From: Caldilineaceae bacterium
GTDB taxonomy: Bacteria > Chloroflexota > Anaerolineae > Caldilineales > Caldilineaceae
Length of the DNA stretch: 64,000 bases
Assembly: GCA_014879855.1 (NCBI GenBank)
Contig: JACSRH010000378.1
Span: 8,404-72,403 of the forward strand
Direction: 5' to 3'
Below, in pieces: positions 9,245-18,599 of this stretch (within the stretch, counting starts at the first letter, position 1; every line of letters starts with the position of its first letter). Under the pieces are notes generated by a model, which did no database searches, was not told the origin of the DNA, and saw only the letters and a program-made list of their open reading frames with translations. The position numbers were made by a program, and so were the translations under genes.

Positions 9245-10318
9245 CTAGACGCCTCGGCGCAGCGCCGGCGTGTTGACAGGTGCATCCCAGCAGCGCAACA
9301 TCTCGTCATCCATGCGGGTCAGGGTAATCGAACATCCCTGCATCTCCAAAGAGGTGACGTAGGAGCCGATCAGATTGCGCACGATGGTCAGGCCGTGCGC
9401 GGCGCAGATGGACGCCAGCTGGCGATAGACGGCGTAAAGTTCCGACACTGGCGTGCCGCCCATGCTGTTGACGAACGCAAGCACACGATCCCCCGGCTGG
9501 AACGGCGTGTTGACCAGGGTCAACTCCGTCCATTCCCCGGTGGCAGGCTCGAACTCGTGCACGACGCGCGTGTAGGCGCCGTCGCCAATGATCTCGCTGG
9601 CGAGCCGTGTCGTAATCTCGTCCACGCTGGCGAGCGCCATGCGCTGCTGGCCCGGTTCGCCGTGGATGCCAATGCCTATCTCCATCTCCGCCTCATCGAG
9701 CGTAAAAGTAGGTCTCCCCGCAGCCGGCACAATGCACGATGTGAGCGCCATCCCCATCGAACGCGTGTTGAGGTTGACGCGCCGCGCCAAGGCGGCCAGC
9801 CGCGCCAGATCGTAGCCCGCCTCGGCCGCGCCGCCCGCGATCTTTTCCATAATCACGGCGCCGCCGACGCCGCGGCGGCCGGCCGTGAAGAGGCTGTCCT
9901 TCACGGCCACATCGTCGTCGATGAGCACTGTGCGCACCGCCACGCCTTCAGCGTGCAGCAACTCAGCGGCAGTCTCAAAACTGAGCACGTCGCCTGTGTA
10001 GTTTTTGACGAGGAGCAGCACGCCGGCGCCGCTGTTGACTTCCAATCCACACGCCAGCATCTGCTCTGGCGTCGGCGCGGTGAAGATCTCGCCGGGACAC
10101 GCGCCGTCGAGCATCCCCTGGCCGACAAAGCCGCTGTGCATGGGTTCATGCCCACTGCCGCCGCCAGACAGCAGTGCAACCTTGCCTGCCACTGGCGCGT
10201 CGGCGCGCACGATGTACTTCGGCTCCAGCGAGACGCGCAGCAAATCGGGATGGGCGAGCGCCATGCCCTCCATTTGTTCGCGTACGACAGCATCGACTGT
10301 ATTAATGAGTTTCTTCAT
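9245..10318 (-). CDS. dhaK: Dihydroxyacetone kinase subunit K
   Basis: A 357-residue substrate-binding subunit. It contains the [13 protein letters not shown] loop and the histidine that forms a hemiaminal with the ketose carbonyl ([11 protein letters not shown]). The start MKKLINTVD matches family N termini; two in-frame ATGs lie up to 24 bases further up and the ribosome site is weak, so the start is uncertain by a few codons. It comes after the SDR gene and directly before dhaL. The substrate is dihydroxyacetone or a related short ketose such as erythrulose; sequence alone does not separate these. Confidence 0.92.
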   Translation of the reverse strand: MKKLINTVDAVVREQMEGMALAHPDLLRVSLEPKYIVRADAPVAGKVALLSGGGSGHEPMHSGFVGQGMLDGACPGEIFTAPTPEQMLACGLEVNSGAGVLLLVKNYTGDVLSFETAAELLHAEGVAVRTVLIDDDVAVKDSLFTAGRRGVGGAVIMEKIAGGAAEAGYDLARLAALARRVNLNTRSMGMALTSCIVPAAGRPTFTLDEAEMEIGIGIHGEPGQQRMALASVDEITTRLASEIIGDGAYTRVVHEFEPATGEWTELTLVNTPFQPGDRVLAFVNSMGGTPVSELYAVYRQLASICAAHGLTIVRNLIGSYVTSLEMQGCSITLTRMDDEMLRCWDAPVNTPALRRGV

Positions 10319-10354
10319 TGAAAATGTCATCCGTGACAACAACTTGCGCTTGGC

Positions 10355-11125
10355 TCACAATGCAGTGTACCCGCCGTCGATCAGGATCGTTTCGCCGGTA
10401 ATTAAATCTGACGCCGACGACGCCAGGAATAAGATCAGGTCGGCCACTTCCACCGGTTGGCCAAACCGGCCCAGCGGGATCTTGGCCAGCATCGGCGCGG
10501 CCTTCACCGGATCGCCCCACACGCGTGTGCCCATCGGCGTCAGGATGACCGTCGGCGCCACTGCGTTCACCTGGATGTTGTGTCTGCCCCACTCCACCGC
10601 CATCACCTTGGTCAGCATGTTCAGCCCCCCTTTGGAGGCAGCATAGGCGGCATGGTCTTCAAGCGCAATCACGCCGGCCTGTGATGAGACATTGACGATT
10701 TTGCCGCTCCGCTGCTCGATCATTTTCGGCGCCAATGCTTGCGCCAGTAAATAGGGGGCGCGCAAATTGACGGCCATGGTCGTTTCCCAATCTTCCAGGG
10801 ATGACTCCAAAATCGAGGCAACGCGCGAAACACCGGCGTTGTTGACCAGAATGTCGATCGCGCCAAACGCGGCCAGCGCGGCTTCTGCGGCGTGCAATGG
10901 CCCCGCAGGCGTGCGCAGATCCGCCTCGATGATCGTACACTTGCGCCCAGCAGCCGCAAGTTGGTCCGCCGTCGCCTGCAATCCCGCGCGATCACGCCCG
11001 GTAATGGCGACCTCCGCGCCTGCCTGCGCCAGCACGATGGCGACCTCGGCGCCGATTCCCTTTGAACCACCTGTCACCAAAGCGCGTTTTCCTGTAACAG
11101 CGAAACGCTCCAGGGGATTCTGCAT
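10355..11125 (-). CDS. SDR-family NAD(P)-dependent polyol dehydrogenase
   Basis: A 256-residue classical short-chain dehydrogenase. It has the cofactor loop TGGSKGIGAEV near residue 19, NNAGVSR, the catalytic serine block NVSSQAG and the YAASKGG Tyr-Lys pair. It most resembles the group of gluconate 5-dehydrogenase, xylulose reductase and threitol dehydrogenases. Placed before dhaK, it probably oxidises a polyol to the ketose that the kinase phosphorylates (inference). The ATG at 11125 has an AGAGGTGA ribosome site. Confidence 0.87.
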   Translation of the reverse strand: MQNPLERFAVTGKRALVTGGSKGIGAEVAIVLAQAGAEVAITGRDRAGLQATADQLAAAGRKCTIIEADLRTPAGPLHAAEAALAAFGAIDILVNNAGVSRVASILESSLEDWETTMAVNLRAPYLLAQALAPKMIEQRSGKIVNVSSQAGVIALEDHAAYAASKGGLNMLTKVMAVEWGRHNIQVNAVAPTVILTPMGTRVWGDPVKAAPMLAKIPLGRFGQPVEVADLILFLASSASDLITGETILIDGGYTAL

Positions 11126-11183
11126 AGTTCACCTCTATCATTCTGATATAAGTTGGCGATAAGTCTCACTGTACGCTATACCA

Positions 11184-12338
11184 TCATGCCGCGGCCAGCA
11201 AAATGGCTGTTAATTCCTCGTCAGACAGCACGAGCGGGTTCGCCTTCATACTGGACGCAGCGCGCGCACGCGCAACCACATCCGCCGCGTCAGACGCACG
11301 GAAGCCATAGCGTGACAGCGGCGGGATCTCAAATGCCGCCACCAGTGACTGCAGCCAGACGCTGGCGTCGTCGATCGTGGCGTCTGGATTGCCAGTCAAG
11401 ATCTCTGCAAGCTCGGCGTAACGCAGCAGGGCCGGGTGATCCGCCGCGCGCGTGCGCAGCGCGCGCACATTCGCTGCGACGACTCCTGGCAGCAGCACGG
11501 CGCAGACCGCACCGTGGGGCGCGTCGTACATACCGCCCAATGGCCCCGCAAAGCCGTGCACCGCGCCCAGACCCGCGTTGGCAAGCGCCAGCCCGCCGCA
11601 CAAGCTGGCAAAGGCCATATCGCGCCGCGCCTCTCTATCGTCCCCTTGCTGCACCGCGCGCGGCAAAGCACGCGCGGCATGGCGCAAGCCGTCACGGCAG
11701 AACGCATCGGTCAGCAGATTGGCGCGGCTTGACACGAACGGCTCGATCAGTTGCGTCAAGGCATCCATGCCTGTGGCCGCGGTCACCGACGCGGGCACAC
11801 TGTAGGTCAACTCCGGGTCGACCAGCGCCACGCGCGGCAGCATCGACGGGCTGCGCACGCTGACTTTGACGCGATGCTCCGGCGAGGAGAGCACGGCATT
11901 GCGCGTCACCTCGCTGCCCGTGCCCGCGGTTGTCGGCGTCGCGATCACTGGCAGCGAAGGATTTTGCAACGGCTGTGCTTTCCCGATCACTTCGAGGTAG
12001 TTGAACACATCGCCGGAATTGGCGGCCAGCGCGCCGATCGCCTTGCCGGCGTCAAGGGCGCTGCCGCCGCCAAACGCGACGATCACCTCGGCGCCGGCCG
12101 CGTGCGCCGCTTCGACGCCAGCGACCGCGTCGGCGACAGTTGGTTCACCGGCGACGGAGAAGAGGGACGCGTCCACGCCAGAAGCAGCAAGCAACGTCAG
12201 CAAACGCTGTGCGCGTGCAGGATGGGCCCCTGTTACGACCAGCGCGCGCTGGCCAAACCCCAGCGCCAGCGCCCCGATTTCATTCAATGTCCCTTCGCCA
12301 AAGAGAATGCGCTGCGCCGTAGCAAATTCAAACTTCAT
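11184..12338 (-). CDS. Iron-containing (type III) alcohol dehydrogenase
   Basis: A 384-residue family III dehydrogenase, related to lactaldehyde reductase, glycerol dehydrogenase and maleylacetate reductase. The nucleotide loop is GGGSALDAGKAIG and the PTTAGTGSEVT block follows. Metal ligands are the Asp in GMDALTQLIEPF and two histidines 14 residues apart (AVHGFAG and APHGAV). The position that is usually a third histidine, four residues after the Asp, is Gln here. GGAGG precedes the ATG at 12338, 20 bases below the upstream reductase gene. Likely acts on a short aldehyde or polyol in the same pathway. Confidence 0.88.
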   Translation of the reverse strand: MKFEFATAQRILFGEGTLNEIGALALGFGQRALVVTGAHPARAQRLLTLLAASGVDASLFSVAGEPTVADAVAGVEAAHAAGAEVIVAFGGGSALDAGKAIGALAANSGDVFNYLEVIGKAQPLQNPSLPVIATPTTAGTGSEVTRNAVLSSPEHRVKVSVRSPSMLPRVALVDPELTYSVPASVTAATGMDALTQLIEPFVSSRANLLTDAFCRDGLRHAARALPRAVQQGDDREARRDMAFASLCGGLALANAGLGAVHGFAGPLGGMYDAPHGAVCAVLLPGVVAANVRALRTRAADHPALLRYAELAEILTGNPDATIDDASVWLQSLVAAFEIPPLSRYGFRASDAADVVARARAASSMKANPLVLSDEELTAILLAAA

Positions 12339-12358
12339 GTTTCCTCCAAAAAGAGAAC

Positions 12359-13423
12359 TTAACCGGTTGCCTGTCCGGCGAAGAAGGCATCCCAGGGAAA
12401 TTCGACCGGCGCGTCGTGGGTGACGATGTCGATCATTCTGGCCATGAGCGGCAGCGCGGCAGGGTCGAGCTTGCCCTGCGCCATCAACGCCTCGACTGTC
12501 GGGCCGATTGCCTGCGCCAACTGCGCGCCCTCGATGGTGTCATCGGGCATGAAGTCGCGCTTGGCCACGGAATAGGGCGCGCCCTGGCCCAGATGCCAGC
12601 CCATGCGGCTGTTGCGCCCGCCCATGCTGGTGACATAAAGATCGCCGGCGCCGGGCAGGGTGAAGACGCTGCGCCGTTGGCCACCCATGTAATCGACCAT
12701 GTAGGCCGTCTCCCACAAGCCCTGGGCGAAGATGGCGGCGGCCAGGTTGTACATGACGGCCTCGTTGCCGGCCTTGCCAGCTTTGGCCAGCAACCCACCC
12801 ACACAGCCGACCGCCAGCGCGTAGATATTTTTCAGGGCGACGCAGGTTTCCACGCCCACCAGGTCGGTGGAAGGCCAGACGTGATAGTAGGGTGTGCGCA
12901 CCATCGAAGCCAGCCGGTTCAAAAAGGCGGCATCGTTGCCAGCGATGACAACGCAGGTGTCGCGTCCCTCGGCCAATTCCCCGGCAATGGACGGGCCGCC
13001 AATCGCCACCAGGGGCGTGCGCGCCTGCTGCGAGGGCGTGAGATGCGCGCGCAGGCGATGTGGCAACAGTTCCAGGCTGTCTCCCTCCCCGGCAAGCCCC
13101 TTGGTCAGAAACAGCACGGGAATTCCTTCGGGCAGCACCGGGCGCAGCATCTCACCGGCCCAGTCGATGCCCAGCGAATTGACGCCCACGACGACCAGAT
13201 CGACGCCCTGCATCGCCTCCCCCAGCCGGTCGTAGGTGTACGGCTCGACTGTGTCCCGCAGCCGCGACTTCAGCCGCGGGTGGACGCGCGTTTCGTGGAT
13301 TTCCTCGATTATATCGGCATCAAGATGCGTGCCGACCAGTCTGACATGATGGCCGTTGTCGGCGAGCGGCATCGTAAATGCACTGCCCATGACCCCGGCG
13401 CCTAGCACGACAATGGTTGCCAT
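12359..13423 (-). CDS. Glycerol-3-phosphate dehydrogenase-like reductase (GpsA family)
   Basis: A 354-residue NAD(P)-dependent dehydrogenase of the GpsA type. The Rossmann loop is GAGVMGSAF at the N terminus. The FLTKGLAGEG and GGPSIAGELAEG blocks, the catalytic lysine in VALKNIYALAVG, and the GDLYVTSMGGRNSRMG substrate-phosphate region are all present. GpsA normally interconverts dihydroxyacetone phosphate and glycerol-3-phosphate for lipid synthesis. Its place in a catabolic operon suggests a dedicated paralogue for a phosphorylated polyol. ATG at 13423 with a weak ribosome site; apparently the first gene of a sub-operon after a 256-base gap (13424-13679) in which I see no gene, RNA or terminator. 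Confidence 0.85.
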   Translation of the reverse strand: MATIVVLGAGVMGSAFTMPLADNGHHVRLVGTHLDADIIEEIHETRVHPRLKSRLRDTVEPYTYDRLGEAMQGVDLVVVGVNSLGIDWAGEMLRPVLPEGIPVLFLTKGLAGEGDSLELLPHRLRAHLTPSQQARTPLVAIGGPSIAGELAEGRDTCVVIAGNDAAFLNRLASMVRTPYYHVWPSTDLVGVETCVALKNIYALAVGCVGGLLAKAGKAGNEAVMYNLAAAIFAQGLWETAYMVDYMGGQRRSVFTLPGAGDLYVTSMGGRNSRMGWHLGQGAPYSVAKRDFMPDDTIEGAQLAQAIGPTVEALMAQGKLDPAALPLMARMIDIVTHDAPVEFPWDAFFAGQATG

Positions 13424-13679
13424 ACAGTTTTCTTTGCCTTAATCTCATGACCGAACCATTAAATTGAAAAATCACCTGGCAATGCGGGATTCTATCAGGC
13501 CAGACATTATTTGCGCTATCGGATCAAGTGTAACCGGAAGCGCGCAGAATCGCCAGCAGCGCCTGGACATTGGCTGCCCCCAGAATTTGGCAGCCCGACC
13601 TTAGACACGCTCCAACGTGATACGGCTGGTCGACGCAACACGTCGAGTTGGTCTTTCATTGATGACAATGGCGTCCAGG

Positions 13680-14288
13680 TCAAGCAAGAGGAGCCGCACA
13701 AGCTAAATGGATGCGCGTCAGTACACAGGCAAGCACTGCGGGGGTGAAGGGTTCGCAGGCGTCCACCACCACCAACCGCGCTGGGTCGATCGTGGCGATC
13801 CAGGCGTCGACCTGGCGTTGGAGGTGGGCAAGCTGTGACGCGGAGGCAATCTCAAGTGTGCGGTTGCGTTGCGCAAAGCGGGCGGCCAACACGTCAAGTG
13901 GAACATCCAGATAGATAAACAGCTCGGGCGCTGGCTGCGTCGCGCGTACGTAGTGATAGAAACGCTCACAGAGCGCGTATTCGGCTGCTTCCAGAGCGCC
14001 AAGCGCGTGGAAGTGGCGTGTAAAGACAAAGAAGTCCTCGTCCAGCCCACCGTCCACCAACCCGATGCCCAGCTGGCCGCGCATGAGCTGCTCCTGCTCG
14101 GCGCGCAGCAGCAGATAGTCGATCTGGTTGGCGAGGGCGAAGCGGCGATCCTGGGCAAAAGCGCGCTGAAAGGGGCGCTCCGCGTGTTGTTCCAGGCCGG
14201 TGACAAAGGGCGCGGCTGCAGCCAGCGCCTCGACCAGTGTGGTTTTTCCCGCGGCGGTGTTGCCGATCACGGCGACGAGCTTGCCCAT
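13680..14288 (-). CDS. Deoxynucleoside kinase-like P-loop protein
   Basis: A 202-residue P-loop kinase. Walker A is GNTAAGKTTL at the N terminus. Residues about 30-100 resemble deoxyadenosine/deoxyguanosine kinases: an EQHAERPFQ block, then DEDFFVFTRHFHALG, with the lid arginines in AARFAQRNRTLE. The family phosphorylates deoxynucleosides for salvage. A nucleoside kinase inside a polyol operon is unusual, and it may act on another hydroxyl compound. The ATG at 14288 follows GGGATGGG. It is separated by 88 bases from the PLP lyase-like gene upstream. Confidence 0.72.
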   Translation of the reverse strand: MGKLVAVIGNTAAGKTTLVEALAAAAPFVTGLEQHAERPFQRAFAQDRRFALANQIDYLLLRAEQEQLMRGQLGIGLVDGGLDEDFFVFTRHFHALGALEAAEYALCERFYHYVRATQPAPELFIYLDVPLDVLAARFAQRNRTLEIASASQLAHLQRQVDAWIATIDPARLVVVDACEPFTPAVLACVLTRIHLACAAPLA

Positions 14289-14376
14289 TTTCCCATCCCT
14301 TCATGCGAATGGCACGCGTCAAGCCCTATGACCCGTGACCCAATTCCCCCAACGCAGTAGACCTGCAAAATTCGTT

Positions 14377-15879
14377 CTACTCCACCTGATAGAGCGCATC
14401 GACGATGCGTTTCAGCAGATCCTCAACGATCCCGTGCATCGGCAGGGTGGCGGCCATGCCATAGACAGGCGCCATGCCGCCGCGCGCGGCCGGATGCGCC
14501 TTGACATGCGCCACCGCGGCTTGCAGATCGTCGAGAAAACGCTGGGCCACGCCCGGCTCGGTGTGGCGCAGCGTGACGCAGAGATGGACGGCCGCGGGGC
14601 GATGCAGCCCGTTGAGGCTCCAGCCGCGCGCGTTCATGGCGTCCAGCACGCGGTAAATGTCCAGCGTAGGCGACGCAAAGGCGATCACAAAATAGGGATC
14701 GCCCAGCACGACCAGGTCGGGAATCTGCTCGATCCAGCGGCGGATAAGCTGTGCGGTGGCCAGGATGCGGGCCGCGGCCGCGCGATAGCCGGTCTCGCCC
14801 GTGCTGACCATCGCGGCCCAGCAGGCCGCGCTCAACGCGCCGGGACGGCTGCCGGCCAAAGTGGGCGAGAAGTAAAGCCCGCCCGGCCAATCCGCCACTG
14901 CATAGTATTGATAGCGGCGCAACGCCTTGCCCCGATAGAGCACAACCGATGTGCCCTTGGCCGCGTAGCCGTATTTGTGCGTGTCCGCGGACATCGAAGT
15001 CACGCCGGGCAGCCGGAAGTCGAAGTCCGGCGCGGGGTAGCCAAGTTCCTGCGCAAAGGGCATGACAAAGCCGCCCAGACAGGCATCGACGTGGAGGCCG
15101 ACGCCGCGACTGTGGGCAAGTTCGGCCAGTGCCGGGATCGGGTCGACGACGCCGTGCGGGAAGGAAGGCGCGGACCCGACCAGCGCCACTGTGTTGCGAT
15201 CCAGAGCGGCAGCCATGGCGGCCACGTCGGCGCGATAATCCTGGCCCACGGGCACGCGCACCAGCTCCATGTCAAAATATTGGGCGGCCTTGTCGAACGC
15301 GGCGTGCGCGCTGACCGGCGCAACAATGCGCGTGCGCTTGAGACCGTGCTCCGCCCGCGCCCGATCGCGATAGGCGCGCATTGCCAGCAAAATGCTCTCC
15401 GTGCCGCCGGAAGTGACCGTCCCCACGATCGGGTCGGTGGTGGCGCCGGCGCCGAGGAGATGCGCGGTCATGGCGACGATCTCGGCTTCGTATTTGACGG
15501 TGCTGGGCCAGAGGTCGAAATGCAGCGGGTTGCTCTGCGAGTTGAGCGCGTAGACCTCGTTCAGAAAGTCGATGTGCGCAGGATCGCCGTGATAGACCGC
15601 GCCAGAGACATAGCCATCGCGCCAGCGCTGCTGTTCCTCTTGCTGGAGCGCAGTCATCTCGGCCAGGATGTCGGCGCGGGCGCGGCCTTGGCGCGGGAGG
15701 CGCGTGTACGCAGGCAATTTGCCCTGGTAGGGATGCAGCGACGCCGCGAGATCATCGATCAGCGCGTCATACTGGCGGTCGAGTTGGCGGCGCAGCACGG
15801 GCACGCGGCGAAGCACACTTTCCAAAAGCGGCGCCACCGCGGGCGGCAGCTTGCTCAGGAGCGCAGGCAGGTCAGACAT
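14377..15879 (-). CDS. Sphingosine-1-phosphate lyase-like PLP enzyme
   Basis: A 500-residue fold-type I PLP enzyme of the group II decarboxylase superfamily, closest in motif content to sphingosine-1-phosphate lyase (Dpl1 type): [20 protein letters not shown] near residue 150, HVDACLGGF with the ring-binding Asp, and the Schiff-base lysine in [14 protein letters not shown]1P lyase splits phosphorylated long-chain amino alcohols into phosphoethanolamine and an aldehyde. Relatives lacking the eukaryotic membrane anchor occur in bacteria, and no transmembrane segment is obvious here. The ATG is three bases after the stop of the sugar kinase gene. True substrate unknown; a shorter phosphorylated amino alcohol or amino acid is possible. 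Confidence 0.82.
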   Translation of the reverse strand: MSDLPALLSKLPPAVAPLLESVLRRVPVLRRQLDRQYDALIDDLAASLHPYQGKLPAYTRLPRQGRARADILAEMTALQQEEQQRWRDGYVSGAVYHGDPAHIDFLNEVYALNSQSNPLHFDLWPSTVKYEAEIVAMTAHLLGAGATTDPIVGTVTSGGTESILLAMRAYRDRARAEHGLKRTRIVAPVSAHAAFDKAAQYFDMELVRVPVGQDYRADVAAMAAALDRNTVALVGSAPSFPHGVVDPIPALAELAHSRGVGLHVDACLGGFVMPFAQELGYPAPDFDFRLPGVTSMSADTHKYGYAAKGTSVVLYRGKALRRYQYYAVADWPGGLYFSPTLAGSRPGALSAACWAAMVSTGETGYRAAAARILATAQLIRRWIEQIPDLVVLGDPYFVIAFASPTLDIYRVLDAMNARGWSLNGLHRPAAVHLCVTLRHTEPGVAQRFLDDLQAAVAHVKAHPAARGGMAPVYGMAATLPMHGIVEDLLKRIVDALYQVE

Positions 15880-15882
15880 CGA

Positions 15883-17475
15883 TCAGGACTCACTTTCATG
15901 ACCACGATTGAGACGGCGATAAATTCCGTGGGTCTTGCGGTAGATGGCGACGAACTCTGCAAAAAGCGCGTCATAGAGAGATGCCAGCGCGGGCTGCGGA
16001 TCATAGACGCGGGCAACGGGTGTGTGCTCGGCGATCTCCTCCAGCCGCAGATAGCCCAGCCCCACCATCGCCAGCAATGCAGCGCCGCGCGTGTTGACAT
16101 GCAGCGGGTCGGCCATCTGGAGCACGGGACGTTGCAGCACATCGGCGTGAATCTGGCACCACAGATCCGAGCGCGCGCCGCCGCCCACAAGCCGCACATC
16201 CGCCAGCGGCCGGCGAATGAACTTCTCCACGTAGACGCGCAGCCAACGGGTGTTGAAGGCGACGCCCTCATAAACACTGCGCACCAGATCGCCGCGCGTG
16301 GTGCGCAGCGAAAGGTTATGCCAGCCCGCGCGCAGCGTGTGGTCGTCGACCGGTGAGCGCTCACCGTTGAGCCACGGCGTGAACAGCACGCGCTGGCTGC
16401 CCGGCGGCGTGGCCGCGGCCAAGGCGTCGAGGCGATCGTAGCTGTCAACAGGCGGCGGGTTCGTCATCAGCGCGTCGTCGCCAAAAAAAACGCGGTCACG
16501 TAAAAAAGTGAGCGCGGCGCCAGCGGTTTCATGCTCGTTGATCAGCAGGTAGCGACCGGGGATGGCCGAAGGCAGCGACGCCATGTTGTGCACGATATCA
16601 GTCTTCTTGTCGGGCGCGTGACAGCTTAGCCACGACGAGGTGCCGATATAGCAATGCGCGGCGTAGTCCTCCACCGCGCCGGAGCCAACCGCGGCGGTGT
16701 GAATATCGGGTGCACCAGCCACCACCTGGACGTGCGCGCCAAGGCCGAGGTCCGCGGCCGCCGCGGGCGTCAGCACACCCAGCACATCGACGGAGTGCAA
16801 CAGATCGTCCGGCAGTTTGGCGCGGTCGAGGCCGGCCAGCCGCAGCAGTTCGTCGTCGTAGCGGATGTTGTGGATGTCGCGATTGTCGGTGACCCAGTGC
16901 AAGGTCATCGTTTCGACGCTGGAGGCCATGCGCCCAGTCAGTTTGTAGTTGATGTAATCCTTTGGCTCCAGGAATTTTGCCGTGCGACGATAAAGGTCGG
17001 GGCGTTCCTGTTGCAGATAGAGGATATGGGCGATGGCGTCCTTGCCAGAGTGACCGGGAATGCCGCCCGTCTTGCGAATCCAGAGCCAAAGCTTGCGCGC
17101 GCCGTAGCCGGAAAAGGCGGGAAAACCACCCGTCACCCGGCGCATTGCACGCGCGCCGCGCGCATCCATCCAGATGATGGCGTGGCCGAGCGGTGCGCCA
17201 TCAGCGCCGACGGCCACCGTGCCCGACCATTGCGCGGTCACCCCGATGCCGGCGACGCGCGCGGCCGCGGCGTCCACCTGCTGCACGGCTTGGCGCGTTG
17301 CCGCGCAGATCGCGGCCCACCACGCGGCCGGATCCTGCTCGACGCCGCCGTCGGGCAGGAAGATCAGAGGCACGGGTGCGCGCGCGCCAGCAAGCAGTTT
17401 GCCTTGCGCGTTATAGAGTGCAACTTTTGCGCCAGAAGTGCCGAGGTCGATGGCAAGCAGTAGTGGATCGCTCAT
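15883..17475 (-). CDS. FGGY-family carbohydrate kinase
   Basis: A 530-residue sugar kinase, xylulokinase-like. The N-terminal phosphate loop is AIDLGTSGAKVALYN; DFG-like substrate blocks (AQWSGTVAVGADG, IIWMDARGARA) and the C-terminal adenosine site (RLVGGGARSDLWCQ) are present. The ATG at 17475 is chosen because the family N terminus begins there; the ribosome site is poor. The family phosphorylates pentuloses, glycerol or tetritols, so the erythritol and xylulose kinases are both plausible analogues. First gene of the catabolic operon, with a candidate promoter at 17595-17622. Confidence 0.88.
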   Translation of the reverse strand: MSDPLLLAIDLGTSGAKVALYNAQGKLLAGARAPVPLIFLPDGGVEQDPAAWWAAICAATRQAVQQVDAAAARVAGIGVTAQWSGTVAVGADGAPLGHAIIWMDARGARAMRRVTGGFPAFSGYGARKLWLWIRKTGGIPGHSGKDAIAHILYLQQERPDLYRRTAKFLEPKDYINYKLTGRMASSVETMTLHWVTDNRDIHNIRYDDELLRLAGLDRAKLPDDLLHSVDVLGVLTPAAAADLGLGAHVQVVAGAPDIHTAAVGSGAVEDYAAHCYIGTSSWLSCHAPDKKTDIVHNMASLPSAIPGRYLLINEHETAGAALTFLRDRVFFGDDALMTNPPPVDSYDRLDALAAATPPGSQRVLFTPWLNGERSPVDDHTLRAGWHNLSLRTTRGDLVRSVYEGVAFNTRWLRVYVEKFIRRPLADVRLVGGGARSDLWCQIHADVLQRPVLQMADPLHVNTRGAALLAMVGLGYLRLEEIAEHTPVARVYDPQPALASLYDALFAEFVAIYRKTHGIYRRLNRGHESES

Positions 17476-17787
17476 TCGGTGTAAAAGCCGTGCTTCTTCG
17501 CCCAGACATCCTGCCGGGAGGCGACGCCGATGCTGGGCAATAGATCGGGTCACTTCCCTCGGCTGTTTCGTCCGACAGTCAACCAACACAGCGTACTATA
17601 CACGATTTCGATGTTTTGTGCAGACGGGTAGAGAAGACAGGGTATACTAAGTCACCTTCGCCTCATCTTTTCAATGATACTCAGACTCCATTGTGAAGAG
17701 CTACCTTCACCACAGCAAGATGCAGGACAGACTCTTTGCGCTCTTTGGCATCTTTGTAGCGTAAAAGTTTCTTGCAGTAAACACTCA
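17476..17787. other. Intergenic region between signalling and catabolic blocks
   Basis: A 312-base stretch without a supportable gene. It holds the candidate promoter of the sugar kinase operon. Near 17735-17770 is a CTTTGCGCTCTTTGGC-CTTTG-type word of the sort seen in degraded dispersed intergenic repeats. A plus-strand open frame from 17674 runs into the FHA gene and has no ribosome site. Confidence 0.5.
17595..17622 (-). promoter_or_regulatory. Candidate promoter of the catabolic operon
   Basis: On the minus strand TGCACA (17617-17622) and TATAGT (17595-17600) are 16 bases apart, about 120 bases upstream of the sugar kinase ATG. This is the first substantial non-coding gap upstream of the eleven catabolic genes. 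Consensus match only. Confidence 0.35.
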
Positions 17788-18582
17788 TTAATGCGTGAAG
17801 ATCAACTCGGTGCTATCCAGGCGCACGGTAAACCCATCCTTGAGCATATTCGCCGTGATCTGCCGTCCGTTGACCCACGAGTTACCGCTACTCAGGTCAT
17901 ACAGAATGTAGCGGTTATTCTCAAACCGGATTTCAGCGTGGTGCGCAGCCAACCCTGGCAGTACAATATCGCAGTTGACAGCGGCGCCCAGTGTGGTCAC
18001 TGGACGCCGGACAGCCCATCTTTGCGCCGGCTGGTTGCGCAGAGCCAGCCAGTAGGCAGCATTGTCTGTCCCAGTGGCTCCTGACCGGGTGCAGGCGACA
18101 ACAGCTTCTGCAGGCTGTCCAGCGGACGATGGCGCAGCAACCGGGGCAAGCGGAGGCGAAACAGTTGGGGCGAATGCGGCAGGGGTTGCATAGCCAACTG
18201 ATGGCGTCTGTGGTGTGGCCGGTAGAGACTGATGCAGCAGGTCGGTCTCCACAATCAATCCACCAGTGATTGCCGCCACCAGATTGTAAACCAATGCCCC
18301 GATCAGACTGGAAACGGCGGATCCCAGACCACCGAGAATGACTGAAAAGATGGTCACCCACCACGTCAGCGCCCATCCCATTTCATACCATGCAGCGAGC
18401 GGGCCCAGGTCAGGAACGAATAGACCATTGGTCAACGATAAAACTATCGTGTTCACCAGTTGGTGCAAGAAGACGCCGAGTAGAAAACCTGGCAACACCA
18501 CCAACACACAACCGAGCACAAAACCATATTTCAGCGCAGATAGCGGCTTAATTGTACGAATAGCATACCGATAGCGGTTCAT
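17788..18582 (-). CDS. Membrane protein with C-terminal FHA domain
   Basis: 264 residues. Three or so hydrophobic, glycine-rich segments lie in residues 15-130. A Pro/Ala linker follows, then a degenerate FHA domain at about 185-264 (TTLGAAVNCDIVLPG, HHAEIRFENN, SGNSWVNGRQI). FHA domains bind phosphothreonine. The usual Gly-Arg after the first strand is Gly-Ala here, so phosphopeptide binding may be weakened. AGGAG precedes the ATG. It is 17 bases below the PP2C gene and last in its run, which suggests a membrane-bound reader of the neighbouring kinases. Confidence 0.75.
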   Translation of the reverse strand: MNRYRYAIRTIKPLSALKYGFVLGCVLVVLPGFLLGVFLHQLVNTIVLSLTNGLFVPDLGPLAAWYEMGWALTWWVTIFSVILGGLGSAVSSLIGALVYNLVAAITGGLIVETDLLHQSLPATPQTPSVGYATPAAFAPTVSPPLAPVAAPSSAGQPAEAVVACTRSGATGTDNAAYWLALRNQPAQRWAVRRPVTTLGAAVNCDIVLPGLAAHHAEIRFENNRYILYDLSSGNSWVNGRQITANMLKDGFTVRLDSTELIFTH

Positions 18583-18599
18583 ATTTGCTACTCCTGGAC

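Noticed and set aside
13424..13679. Small gene, tRNA or sRNA in the gap before the reductase gene
   Set aside because: Open frames there have no ribosome site and I see no cloverleaf or terminator.
14335..16356. 673-codon open frame on the plus strand
   Set aside because: Antisense to the S1P-lyase-like and sugar kinase genes, which have full family motifs. Long antisense frames are expected at this GC content; there is no ribosome site.
17674..18084. 136-codon plus-strand frame
   Set aside because: Overlaps the FHA domain gene antisense; no start signal.
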